NCBI GenBank assembly: GCA_000697335.1
Contig: JNEM01012230.1
Location: 1-17,402, forward strand
DNA length: 17,402 bases
Direction of reading: 5' to 3'
Source: Conidiobolus incongruus B7586
Taxonomy: Eukaryota > Entomophthoromycota > Entomophthoromycetes > Entomophthorales > Conidiobolaceae
Below the pieces are notes generated by a model. That model saw nothing but the letters and a program-made list of their open reading frames with translations. It made no database searches and had not been told where the DNA came from. Below, one piece after another: positions 1 through 12,462 of this stretch; the stretch's first letter is position 1; each line of letters begins with the position of its first letter. Made by a program: the position numbers and the translations under genes.

Positions 1-329
1 GCTTTACGAGCATTTTCCAATTTGACCAAAAGCTCGGTGTCTTGGTTACCAAGACTGACCAAAGCGACCTTGGGAGGTAAACCTTCGACACCGAAGAAGA
101 TTCTGGATTCACCAGCCTTACCTTGAGCACCACTGACCTTCAAGAGTTCTTCGAGCTTTTTGACACCTTCCGCGGGAAGTTGAGTAGCGGAAGGAGAGAG
201 AGTTAAGTCTTTGTAGTAGCCTAATACGAGGCCATCAGTGTTTGATTTGCTCATAATGCTTTTAATAAAATGTTGATTTAATTTAGAAATTGGTGACGTT
301 GATAATTTGGCAAATCTCAGTAAAGACAT
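1..329 (-). CDS. Leucine aminopeptidase (M17 family), N-terminal part, cut by window edge
   Basis: This is the first 109 codons of a gene that continues left of the window. From Met26 the protein reads MSKSNTDGLVLGYYKD, then a stretch with KLEELLKVSG, KAGESRIFFG and LPPKVALVSLG. This is the pattern of the N-terminal domain of cytosol (leucyl) aminopeptidase, a two-metal M17 enzyme that removes N-terminal residues from peptides; the catalytic C-terminal domain lies outside. The first ATG is at 329-327 and no in-frame ATG lies upstream before a stop near 400. Residues 1-25 (MSLLRFAKLSTSPISKLNQH, then FIKSI) are basic, hydroxylated and free of acidic residues, like a mitochondrial presequence. 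A second in-frame ATG at 254-252 would give a cytosolic form. C-ending codons (GTC, CTC, TTC, ACC) are frequent for so AT-rich a genome, which suggests high expression. The family call is from memory of the fold, not from a search. Confidence 0.82.
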   Translation of the reverse strand, partial: MSLLRFAKLSTSPISKLNQHFIKSIMSKSNTDGLVLGYYKDLTLSPSATQLPAEGVKKLEELLKVSGAQGKAGESRIFFGVEGLPPKVALVSLGNQDTELLVKLENARK

Positions 330-3300
330 GATGTTAACAATGAAATCAAATTTATACTTCAAAATGAAGAGGGTTAACCAATTAACTCTCAGGATAATCT
401 ATTTTATCTGAATTCTAAATTTACCCATATAATTTGATTCAATTAAAATGAGATTTTGGTTTTAAGAGATCAAATTTTAGATCATTTTATCTTTTAAAAA
501 AAAGTTATGAAACAGTATAGTATTAATCAAGATATATTTCTAAATTTACATTATTGAATTCTTGACATTAACCTTATAATATATACTCTCATTTTTATGC
601 ATAAATATAAATATAATTTTAACTTTCAAATATTTTAACAACTCAATGGTGAATGCATTTTTCCTCATAAAGGTAAAATTTACTAGGTTCACTTTGTGAT
701 GTAATCATGAATAACGAAAATTCTTCAAATCATATGATCAATCTGCTTTCTTTCGTTTTTATTAAAGATTTTATCAGTATATATACAATGAAGCTGTAAC
801 AATATCAAAATCGTGCGATGTTCTAATTTTAATTTCAATATAATTCCATTGAACTCGACAAGTCAATACATTATTCATAGTTCGCGAAAATATAATATTT
901 TTAACCTTGATTTAATGAATACTAATGTTTCTCATTGAATAAGGAAGGTATTCCTATCAAAACACAAAAAATATTAATGTTCAACCAATATTATAAAATT
1001 TATCTATGTTTTTATTGTTAAATAGTTTTTTATATTTTTTAAAGCTAGATTAATACTATTCAATAATATGAGTTTAACTGTATGATGAATTACAGATTTT
1101 AGATGAATTATCAATTTCCAAAATAACAAAAACTTTTTTAAATTATTATTTTTATGATTGTAAATAAAACTATTGTATTTAACTAGGAATGAATATATAT
1201 TATAACAAACATTCTAAATTAAAGTGTATATATCAATCTATATTGATACAATTTGATTTTAAAGTAGTGTTCATATATCATTTCATCAGTATAAATGATA
1301 AGAGAATCAAACTTTCATTATAATATTTATAATATTACTCTGTATTTTTAATAATAGGAATTTTTTGTGATTAAAAATAAATAAATATTTTAATATATGA
1401 TATATGAAAATAAATATATAATATAAATTTAATAGTTTTTTTATTATTAATAACTTTTTGTTATATTTTTAACAAGGATTTAACACTTAAAAAATAATTT
1501 TTTTATTAAAGACTAAAATTTAATGTTTTATAAACCAATTAAATTTTCCTATAGAAATTTTCTTTCTTGTAAGCTAGTTTTTTAATTACTTAAAGTAATT
1601 ATAATCACATAAGTTATAATTTAAAGAATATACTAGATGTAATAGTTTTTTCTAGTTATTTTTAATTAGAAAGTTTTTTATAGCTTTAAATTTATGTATT
1701 TTATAATTATCATATAAAATAATAGGTTTTTTTAAATTATATTAAAAACACTAATTAAAAATACTTTTATTTAAAAAACAATATAAAATTTACTATTAAT
1801 TGATTTTCTTTTAAAAATTAAATAAGAATAGCATATACTATTATAATTTATTATAATAATTAATATTCACTTATTAATAAAATGTTTATTTAAAGGGATT
1901 TATAGAAAAAGTTAATTTAACTTAATTTAACATTTTAATTTATGTTTTAATAAAAGATTATACATAAAAATTTAAGATTCATCTATTATAATTATTTACT
2001 ATAAAAGTTTAAGCTTTTAATAATATTTTAGTAAGTTTTATTTAATAATAACTACTTTAACTTTTTTTAAACTTTAATTAAATTATAAGATATTTATTTT
2101 ATATTTTTATTTATTAATTTAAGTTTAAACTTTAATATATATAAAATACTTGTAAAATTAATATTAAAATACTTAGATAATTTTTTTATTAAAATAAAAA
2201 AGTGTTTTTTAATATATTTTTTTAATTTATTAACAATTAAAAGAATAACAGTTAAAGTTAGTTTTTTAAATTTTAATAGGTTTTAAATAGTTTTTTTTAA
2301 TTTTAAAGTAATTTACTTAGTAATAAATTGTTAATTTAAATAATACTTTATTATTAAAAGTTGCTTATAAATTTTAAATAATTTTAAAGGGTTTATAGTT
2401 AAGTTTTACTAATACTAAAATAAAAAACTTTTGATGGTTACTATTTAGTTTAAATATAATTAAATTAAACAACTAATTTTAAAAAGTTAATTTTTTATTA
2501 ACTTTGTATATATTTATTTATTTCAAATTAATAATATGTTTGAAAAATTAAAAATTAAAAAATTTCCCATTACTTTAAATTTAAGGTAATAATACCAATA
2601 TTAAAAACTTAAATGATATGATTTTTTAATAAAATTCTAAAATCTATATTTAGCTAAGATAGTTATAATTTCAAATACTATTATTTTAGTAGGTTAACTT
2701 CAATATCTAAAATACACATGTATATAATTGATTCATTCTCATTATAATTTAAATAAAAGAATAATTACTTTACAAACTTATGTTTTATTAAATTAGCAGT
2801 CACTAATATTATTGTCATATTATAATGTATGATAGTTCTTATTATTATTATTATTTACTCTTCTATAATTATAAAAGATTAAAATAAATAATAAATTATG
2901 AATTTTTTAGTTTTCAATTATCATAGATATATATTTTAATTCTAATATTTATTGATGTAAACAATTGCAAGTTTCATATTCAAATACTATTATATTAATA
3001 TTAATTTTGGATGAAAATTTCAGTTCAAATTTATTAAAACTGTAGGTTAATCCTTTTAATTTTACATTTATAATATAATGAATATATGCTAAACTATAAT
3101 TGAATCCACTTATCATTATTTTGTTTTGGTAAATAAGTCACAATGGATTAATATCACAACCAAATTTATCTATTAAGGCTGTAAACTTTAGAAAAAAAAT
3201 ATTGATACATAATGAAAGTACATTCATTTTAATTTTGTAAAATTTTAATAATTTATTTCGTTCATATTATTAATACAATTTTAAGAATTTTAGTTCTAAT

Positions 3301-3381
3301 TAGTGATATATTTATATTAAAATGTAATCATGGCAAATTTACTAATAATTGATAATTAAACTCTGTATTAAGGTACCCCCA
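330..3381. other. Long gene-free AT-rich interval
   Basis: No convincing coding exon, tRNA or mobile element is visible on either strand between the 5' end of the aminopeptidase gene and the 3' end of the BUD22-family gene. The flanks (about 330-1000 and 2720-3380) resemble the other spacers here. The core, about 1020-2720, is made almost wholly of A and T, with only scattered isolated G or C and many runs of four to eight T or A. A short ATT/TTA microsatellite lies at about 2839-2855. The aminopeptidase promoter should lie just right of 330, but no clear TATA element was picked out. Confidence 0.8.
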
Positions 3382-4945
3382 TTAATCATCGTCAAAAGTA
3401 ATCTTATTACTGTTGCTTCCAGTTTTGAGAGCATTCGCCATAAGAGCTTTTTGTTGTTGTTTAGCGATCCAAGAAGGATGCAAATTCTCAGGAGGTGCAT
3501 CTTGAGCTTTGGGAGGATTTTGAACTTTATCGGGATTCTTACCCTTGCTGATCAAATGTTGCTTCCTTAACTTTTCCTTTCTTCGTTTTTCGTCCGCTTC
3601 AACTTGTTTTTGACGTTTAATGTGATTAGCTTCTTCCCCGTAGATTTTTTCTAATTTACTATAAAAAATATTAATTATATAATTTGTAGTGAAACTAAAA
3701 TTGCTTACAGTCTACGAGCTCTTTGACCTGGGCGATTCTTAGGTTTAATACCATAAATCTCTTTAAAGGCTTTATCGTTGGCTTCGTCATCATTTAATGA
3801 GTCTATAAATATACTATCTGCATTTTTAGATTTTGTCGATTGCTTGGGCTAAACAATTGGAATATTAGATAAACATTTTGGGATATTTGATAGTTATTTA
3901 CCTTTGGAGCTTCGGTTGACTTTTTACTTTTTGAAACCTTACCCTTTTTAACCGGTGTTTCTGTTTCATTTTCCATATCGTTTTGCGTGGATTCTTTGGC
4001 CGATTCGGTAGGATTTTCAGATTGATCAGATGTTTGAGATTTGGGTTCCTTTGACTTGACTTCTGTGGGCTCCTTTGATTTGGCTTTAGATTTCTTTGGA
4101 ACTTGTAAAGTTTGATTGGTAACAATTTTGTATATATCGGCTTTAATTTGAGTGATCTTATTGGATAGAGCTTTGAAATTTAAGATTTTCTTTTCAATTT
4201 TATCTAATGTAGCTTTATCTTGATTCTCTATTAATTCTGATTGAAATATGTGGAATTCGTCAAAGTTATCCAAGTGAAAAGGTTGAAGGAATTCATAATC
4301 TTTAAGTAAATCTAATTTATGGATAATTCTGGATAAAATTTTCTTGGATAAAGATTCCAATTGGATTCCCTAAATTAAACGGTTAATAAAAGTTATATAA
4401 TGTATTTAAATATAATTACTTTAATTAGTGTAATTTCGTTATTCAAGATTTCTTTTTCATTTGATTCACTAAATAAAACAGATCGTTAGTATTTTATAAT
4501 GAATACAATAGTATTATTTTACTCTTCATCGTGTAATTGATTAATTTTTTGGTAAATATTTTTACAAGTAGCTAATTGGGCTTTTTTAATTTCATTTTGA
4601 AGAATCTTAATTTGCTTGGTCTAAAATAATAAATCGATTAATTTTTTGTATCATATAGCCATATAAATAAATATCGCACAAGTTGATAATATTTTTGTTC
4701 TTTTTCTAGTTGGTTTAACTCGTCTTCCATTTCATAATATTTAGGACGTACACTATTTTCGTCTTTATTAGGAATTTTCGCTACTAATTTGGCTTTGGAT
4801 ACTTTGGGATTTTTACCAATCTAAACATTCGATTTTAATCTATTAAATATAATGAATTTATTATATTCAATACTTTAGCTTTTAATAATTGAATTTTCCA
4901 ATTTAAATTTTTCTTTTCTTTTGACTTTCTCTTATCATCTCCCAT
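3382..4945 (-). CDS. BUD22/SRFBP1-family ribosome biogenesis protein, 7 exons, 414 aa
   Basis: Exons on the minus strand are 4945-4874, 4820-4680, 4620-4523, 4468-4420, 4369-3902, 3848-3709 and 3658-3382; together they give an uninterrupted 414-residue frame ending in TAA. The C-terminal signature fits the BUD22 family (yeast Bud22, animal SRFBP1/p49STRAP): KNRPGQRARRL at about 313-323, a basic helix, HPSW at 383-386 and the terminal KITFDDD. The N-terminal half (about 40-200) is heptad-like and helical, as in the family. Residues about 205-285 are a Lys/Ser/Glu-rich low-complexity linker. Yeast Bud22 is nucleolar and needed for 18S rRNA maturation and 40S assembly; the same role is inferred here. 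Introns are 50-59 nt. Intron 3 carries a perfect TACTAAC branch site, while intron 2 uses an unusual GTGCGA donor. The start is the first ATG of the frame. The N-terminal 70 residues are less clearly family-like. Confidence 0.82.
4469..4522 (-). other. Representative short intron with perfect TACTAAC branch site
   Basis: Intron 3 of the BUD22-family gene, 54 nt, begins GTAAAA and ends TTTATTTAG. TACTAAC lies about 15 nt before the acceptor. It is the clearest example of the intron style in this window. The flanking exons join as GA|T (Asp) and keep the frame open. Confidence 0.85.
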
Positions 4946-5322
4946 GTTTTTATTAGTTTTTAATAATTATTATTATAGAGGTTAATTCATTATTTAGTAT
5001 TTAATAATTCACAACAACCAAATTTTATACTAATTTGGGTAGTAAAATAATTTATGGGATTATTGTTTAATTTTGTACAATTTATAGAAAGTTGTTATTT
5101 AATATAATGAAAAAATATCTATTCAACTTGATTTTAATATAATATATTCAACTTTTGATATGAATTATCAATATTATTTTTTTTACATTTTTCACGAAAA
5201 ATTCAACTTTGACGAATATTATAAAATAATCAAGTAGTTTAGATAAAATAATAATGAACAATTCGAATGTTGAATTAAAGTATTTTGAAATATATTTGAG
5301 GCAGCGAAGTGGATAAAAAATT
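4946..5322. other. Spacer between two tandem minus-strand genes
   Basis: These 377 bp separate the stop of the AIP1 gene from the start of the BUD22-family gene, both on the minus strand. The interval must hold the 3' end of the first transcript and the promoter of the second. It is AT-rich, with no open frame and no clear TATA box or polyadenylation signal that I would defend. Confidence 0.7.
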
Positions 5323-7361
5323 TTAATGGTGCTTTATATTCCATACTTTAATAGCTCCATCGGCACCAGAAGTGATGACCCTATCTAAAGTAAGGAAAGA
5401 GGCACGTGAAGCACCTCCGATGTGAGCTCTCATGAGACCAATGCGCTTCATGGGCTTTTCAACGCTCCATATGAATACGTTGGTATCCAAAGAGGCGGAA
5501 ATAGCGTACTTGCCACATTGACTCCACTCAATCGAATAGACCTTGGCGGTGTGGTGAATCCAGTGATGAATCACAGCTTCATTTTTCTCTACATCAAATA
5601 CCTTGATCTTGCCACGAGTATCGCCAACTGCAAGAAGTTGACTATTAGGAGAGAATGATACAACGGTGGTTGTAGATGCAAGATTATCGCCAATAGTTTG
5701 TTTAGCGGTAAGTTGATTTCCCTGGAGACTTAAAATTTGAACAGCTTTGGGACCACCGCCAATAGCAATTAGCTCGAGATTAGAAGCAAGAGAAACAGTT
5801 TCAATATCATTTATATATTCGTATGTAGAGAGAGTTTCGAGAGACTTAGCATTAATTAGATTGAGCTTATTACCATCAGTTACAAGATATCTTTTATCGT
5901 CAACAATAACCAGAGACTTAGGAAAAGTGGAATTGGTCAAGTTGAGTGATTGGTTATTTTCCAAAGATTTGACATCCAATGTTCTCAAACTATTGTCAAT
6001 ACCAACAGATACGATGGTATTTGGACTGGCGGTGGGATATTTCGCAGAAGCTACAATTTGCTTAGATTGAGCATTGCCTCTGACTAATTTGGGATCTTGT
6101 CCTTCAGCCCAAGACAAGAATTTTCCATCAAAACAAGCACTAATCCAAGTATTTTCTGAAGTGACGTGGAGATCAGTGACTGACTGTTGATGACCAGGAA
6201 TAACCCTGAGGGGTTTGGGTGAATTGGGGTCGAGATAGTTGAGATCTCCGTTTAATGATAATGAAATGATGGCATCTTTAGTCCATAAAATACCAACTTG
6301 TTGATAACCAACGTTGCTTGAATCATCTGTGGGATTCAATTGGAATGTTTGGACGCACTTGCGAGTAGCGACATCCCAAATCTTTGCAGTTTGGTCTGTG
6401 GAACTGGTGATGAGCTGAGTGCTGTCAGGTCTCCATGCGAGTGCAGTAATTGTGGATGAGTGTTGACTTTCTTCAGAACCAATACGATCGATTTTGTCAC
6501 CGGTTTTACCATCATATAAAAATATCAAGGAATCAGCTCCAGCAGTAGCGAAATATTCACCATTGGGTGAAAATTTGACTGCTTGGACAAATCGCTGATG
6601 ATCTTTAATGATCTTCTCATAGCGATAAGGAGGTCCATGATAGAAAATAACATTAGTATCATCAGATCCGGTAGCGCCACGGTATGGACGAACAGGGCGT
6701 AAAGAACATGCGTTGAGCACTTTACTGTGGCCAGAGATCTCTCCAACAGTATTACCAGTGTCTGATAAAAATACATGACCAAATCTATCCAGAAAAATTA
6801 ATTTTAGAGAATCAATGAAAAGATTGATTACTCACCTGTCTTTACCATCTCCGACTGCCATAATACGCTTGCCTTCGGGATCCCAGGCAATATCTTTAAC
6901 GGGACCTGAAACAACTCTGGTCTCGTATTTCAAAGTTTGTTCTTCTTTAGTCATATCCCAAACTCTGACAGTACCATTAATATCTATTGCAATGTTAAAT
7001 TAGATTATATTGTGACTAGTTTGAAGTTACCTCCTGATGCAACATAAGTTCCAGTTGGTGAGAAACGAGCAACAGTTGGGTTAGCCATATGCTGCGTATA
7101 TTGAAAGGCAATGCCAGGTTCCTAAATATTCATTTAATAATTGCAATTGAAAATCAACCAGAATATCAAATACCTTAATATCTCGAATAATAACAGAACG
7201 TCCGCTGACGTAAGCAAATTTTTCACCTTTAGGATCTACATCCAATTGAGTAGATTGAGCTCTTGTTGTAGCTGGATTAGGAGGATAAAAATTTTCTATT
7301 TTTCAGCTTAGTATTCATGTATAATAATATTATTTTTGATATTACTCAATTCAAATGACAT
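5323..7361 (-). CDS. AIP1: Actin-interacting protein 1 (AIP1/WDR1), 5 exons, 612 aa
   Basis: Exons are 7361-7346, 7295-7174, 7121-7031, 6983-6836 and 6784-5323; the introns are 50, 52, 47 and 51 nt. The first exon has only 16 nt. It was found because the conserved N-terminus (YPPNPATTRAQSTQLDVDP) needs one upstream split codon, and a TACTAAG branch site precedes the TAG acceptor. A TAA stop lies directly before the ATG, which fixes the start. The 612 residues match AIP1 proteins (about 600-615 aa), which form two seven-bladed WD40 propellers. Family-typical stretches include RPYRGATGSDD, the FYHGPP segment, YDGKTGDKI, TKIWD-like repeat ends and a final GAIKVWNI. AIP1 binds cofilin-coated actin and speeds filament disassembly at cortical patches in the cytoplasm. 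The last exon alone carries over three quarters of the protein. The start lies 2.2 kb from the divergent kinase gene. Confidence 0.93.
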
Positions 7362-7524
7362 TTAGTTATTGTTTAAAGTAACTGATTTTCTTTATTAGCA
7401 ATAAATACAAGAATGATTTTAGAAAATCATGATATTATACTATTATATATGCATTGAGAATATTTGTATGTGACTGGAATCATTAACATTCTTCAACTTG
7501 GCTAACTTGGCATCCAATAAAATT

Positions 7525-7542
7525 AATGATGCAATCATCATT
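7525..7542. repeat. Perfect palindrome, 7-bp arms
   Basis: AATGATG and CATCATT flank a CAAT loop, 18 nt in all. It lies about 165 bp upstream of the AIP1 start codon, so it could be a binding site for a dimeric factor. Function is unknown, and chance is possible in such DNA. Confidence 0.5.
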
Positions 7543-7865
7543 TCTAATTTTTTTAAAATTTAACAATTTTTTAATCAAATACCACAGCCTTGATTTAGAA
7601 TTATCAGATAGTTTTTAATATTAGGATTATTATAAGGGATTTATATCATCATGTTTGTTCAAATTTCTTGGTTCTTGGTTTATAGTAACCCATAAAATTA
7701 CTAATTTTTAAAAATCAGACTTTTTAAACCAGTTGTTGAAGGTAATGAATTATTTTAATTTTGAAATAAATTAGAAAAATATACAATGCTTTAAATATTT
7801 TTATTTATCAAATAGATCACCACCACAAATTTTTGGGCCAAAAAAAAGAAATGGAAAAGTACTAG

Positions 7866-7969
7866 CCAATAGGAATAGTTAAATTTCAATATAAAATATT
7901 AGTGTGGATGAAATTCCCACGCCTGCTCAATAGTCATTTTCCTAATATGATAAATACCTACTATAAAAG
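7866..7969 (+). promoter_or_regulatory. CCAAT box plus TATAAAAG, target unassigned
   Basis: CCAAT lies at 7866-7870 and a canonical TATAAAAG at 7962-7969, 96 bp apart and in the same orientation. A pyrimidine-rich tract (mostly T with some C) follows the TATA box, as at many fungal transcription starts. The first ATGs downstream open only very short frames. The pair could drive a non-coding RNA or a distant 5' untranslated exon of the kinase gene, whose start codon is 1.6 kb away, or it may be a chance match. Confidence 0.35.
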
Positions 7970-8758
7970 TTTTTTTTCTTTTTCATTTCTTATTCCTAAT
8001 ATAGTAAACCAATTGCTCTCAAAAACCTAATATGTGACAGAAAAATCTTTTGTAGTGATTGATGAAAGTGTAAATTCCAAAATTAGATATTTGAATTACA
8101 ATTTTAAGATAACTCTTGAATGCATTTTTCAAAATATTCGATTGATATATTTAATAACTATATCAATTTAAAGTTTTATCGCATTCAGTTATATTTTAAT
8201 AATTTGAAATACTTATCTGTTAAATTTTTTTACTTATAATAAATAATAACAATGATTAATTATCCTTCTCCATATCTATATTTCAAAATTTTTCACATTA
8301 TATAAATTTTTAATTTTATTAATTTCGTGAAATGAGTTTTAAAAAGATAGCAAAATATGTAAATATCATTTCAAAAACCATATAATAATTAACTATATAC
8401 TACTCTAAATTATATATTTATATTTTTAAAAGTTATTAAAACACATAGATGATTAAAAATCAATTTAGAATCTTAGAATTTTTGCCATGTGATTATCAAC
8501 TGAAATATACCAATTTTCAATTATTCGTAAAATATTCTATATTTAAATATTAAACATTAAAATTTTCGAGGCCATTTATAGTAACAAATAATATGATGAT
8601 TGAAAATAATATATTGAGAAAAAAATTTAATCCATTTAATTCGGTAAAATTTAATTACCAATTGAAATTAAAAACATTTGGGTAAAATATCATATTTCAG
8701 TTGATAAATTAAAAAGATTATCCTACAAGTTGTCCATTTCAAATCACACTATTTTAAC

Positions 8759-8777
8759 CTAGACTTTATAAGTCTAG
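8759..8777. repeat. Palindrome CTAGACTT-TAT-AAGTCTAG
   Basis: Two perfect 8-bp arms surround a 3-nt centre. The arms are less AT-biased than their surroundings, so the match stands out from the background. It lies about 800 bp upstream of the kinase start. No function can be assigned. Confidence 0.55.
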
Positions 8778-9065
8778 TTGGATATCTATTGCTCATAAAT
8801 TTAATAACATATCTAAGGTTGGAAATAAAAGATAAAATAAGATTTGATTTATCTTTTTATTTTATAAGTGAATTTCAAATTAGTTATTCAACACAAAATA
8901 ATTTTCAATTTATATTGGAAGTAACGGCAATTATAGCAAATCTAATTAATTTAAATCATTTAAATCAATCAACAATTAAGATATATATCTTAAATATGAT
9001 TTTGATATTTAATTTATTAGGAATTAGATAGTAATATAATAAAAAACTTGGTTAAATTAATTAAA

Positions 9066-9149
9066 CAGAATATATTTCTGTTATTATGTTTGATTATGAT
9101 TAAATTGATTATCATTCTGACATAATAACCTATTACTTTTATAAGTAAT
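9066..9149. repeat. Cluster of three consecutive inverted repeats
   Basis: Three potential stems follow one another: CAGAA/TTCTG (9066-9080), GTTATTATG/CATAATAAC (9080-9088 with 9121-9129) and ATTACTT/AAGTAAT (9132-9149, TTAT loop). The cluster lies 440-520 bp upstream of the kinase start. It may be regulatory DNA or part of a structured transcript. Confidence 0.45.
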
Positions 9150-9276
9150 CATGAACGATATGATATACTGAGGAATATGCAGATTGATTTGGGTCAAATA
9201 GTATGGCTAGAAATATCAAAATAACAGTAGTTTTAAGGACCTAGTTTCATCAGCAAATATCACAACAATTGTAATG

Positions 9277-9292
9277 TTGAAACTGGTTTCAA
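9277..9292. repeat. Palindrome TTGAAAC-TG-GTTTCAA
   Basis: Two perfect 7-bp arms surround a 2-nt centre about 300 bp upstream of the kinase start. Close spacing and distance to the gene suit a dimeric transcription-factor site. That is inference only. Confidence 0.5.
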
Positions 9293-9587
9293 ATAATCGA
9301 TGTAAACTATTGGAATAGGATCCAATTGAATTCAAGCGATGTTAAATGGTTTAAATAGAGCATCTTCTCTTTCAATCTATCACTTAATTCATTGCTAAAC
9401 AATTTGATAATATCATTCACCAATTCATTTTCAATAAAATTTCAGTTTTGGTTACATTTTTTATTTGTTGATTAGTATACATTTTATTGGCTACTCATTC
9501 AGTTTAACCCAGTTTGTGAATATTCCCTTATTTCCGCTATATATTTTTATATATTTATTTTTATATTACTTTTAAAATTTTAAAATC

Positions 9588-11907
<2,320 letters not shown>

Positions 11908-12462
11908 TTTTGTAGTCAATAATCGTAAATAATATTCACTTTAAATCTTTGATTCATTTATTTAAAACATAGTTCGCTACTATCACATTGGCTTTGATTA
12001 TACCCGAATTGATTTTATTATTTTTATATCAATAAGAATTTCTGATCAGCAATTGATATTTAATTAATACTAAGAGGAATATTAATAAATTTGTCAACAA
12101 ATCATCAATTTTTTGCTTATATTTTACTTTTGGCTCATATGAAATTTGAGTTTGTTTATTATTATATCGTGGCTTAAACTTTTTAAATTTTAATTCAAAA
12201 TATAAACTCGAAATGAAAACAATAAATATAAAAATATTATATTTATAATATTTAAACTTTTAATCTAATTTATCAATATAATGTTTAATTTTGCAAATTA
12301 TAAACTTTTAATGAAATATTGAATTGTCTTATAAATGGATATTAATATAATTTCAATATTGAGCTCATTAAAAGTCTAAAGAGAAAAAGTTACCATTATA
12401 AAAGCCCTTAAATTGTATCATATTTCATTGTATTACAGTATTCTGTTTGATTCAAAGCCGAA
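11908..12462. other. Intergenic region, kinase 3' end to secreted-protein 5' end
   Basis: These 555 bp hold the 3' flank of the kinase gene and the promoter of the next plus-strand gene. Apart from the TATA box described separately, I see only AT-rich DNA with a repeated AAACTTTTAAT element (about 12253 and again about 12302). No coding frame is present. Confidence 0.7.
12397..12404 (+). promoter_or_regulatory. TATA box of the secreted-protein gene
   Basis: A canonical TATAAAAG lies 59 bp before the ATG at 12463. That distance leaves room for a 5' leader of a few tens of bases. With the intronless coding region and many C-ending codons, it points to a strongly expressed gene. Confidence 0.65.

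Larger units (their letters stand above)
7362..9587. other. Divergent intergenic region between AIP1 and kinase genes
   Basis: These 2.2 kb lie between the two start codons. I see no gene I can support. The interval contains a CCAAT box at 7866-7870 and a TATAAAAG at 7962-7969, both on the plus strand, without an obvious coding frame behind them. It also holds several perfect short palindromes (7525-7542, 8759-8777, 9277-9292) and a cluster of three stems at 9066-9149. The stretch 9150-9370 has somewhat higher G+C than the rest and probably contains the kinase promoter. An 80-codon frame at 8789-9031 is compositionally plain AT-rich DNA and is not called. Confidence 0.7.

Noticed and set aside
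1020-2720. Low-GC core as inserted mitochondrial DNA or a decayed mobile element
   Set aside because: No mitochondrial gene, tRNA, terminal repeat, target-site duplication or coding remnant could be recognised, so origin from either source is unsupported.
3349-3570. 73-codon plus-strand frame at the end of the BUD22-family gene
   Set aside because: It is antisense to the last exon, which carries the conserved KNRPGQRAR-to-HPSW region's downstream part and has a better coding signal.
5422-6070. Plus-strand frames of 78 and 107 codons opposite AIP1
   Set aside because: They are antisense shadows of the long, clearly conserved AIP1 last exon.
8789-9031. 80-codon plus-strand frame in the AIP1-kinase spacer
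   Set aside because: Its residues are almost all those of A/T-only codons (Ile, Leu, Asn, Lys, Tyr, Phe), with no motif, no convincing promoter spacing and no splice partner. It looks like chance in AT-rich DNA.
9080-9129. Box C/D snoRNA-like layout (terminal stem, ATGATTA-like box C, CTGA before the closing stem)
   Set aside because: The distance between the boxes is only about 20 nt, too short for a guide snoRNA, and box C is imperfect.
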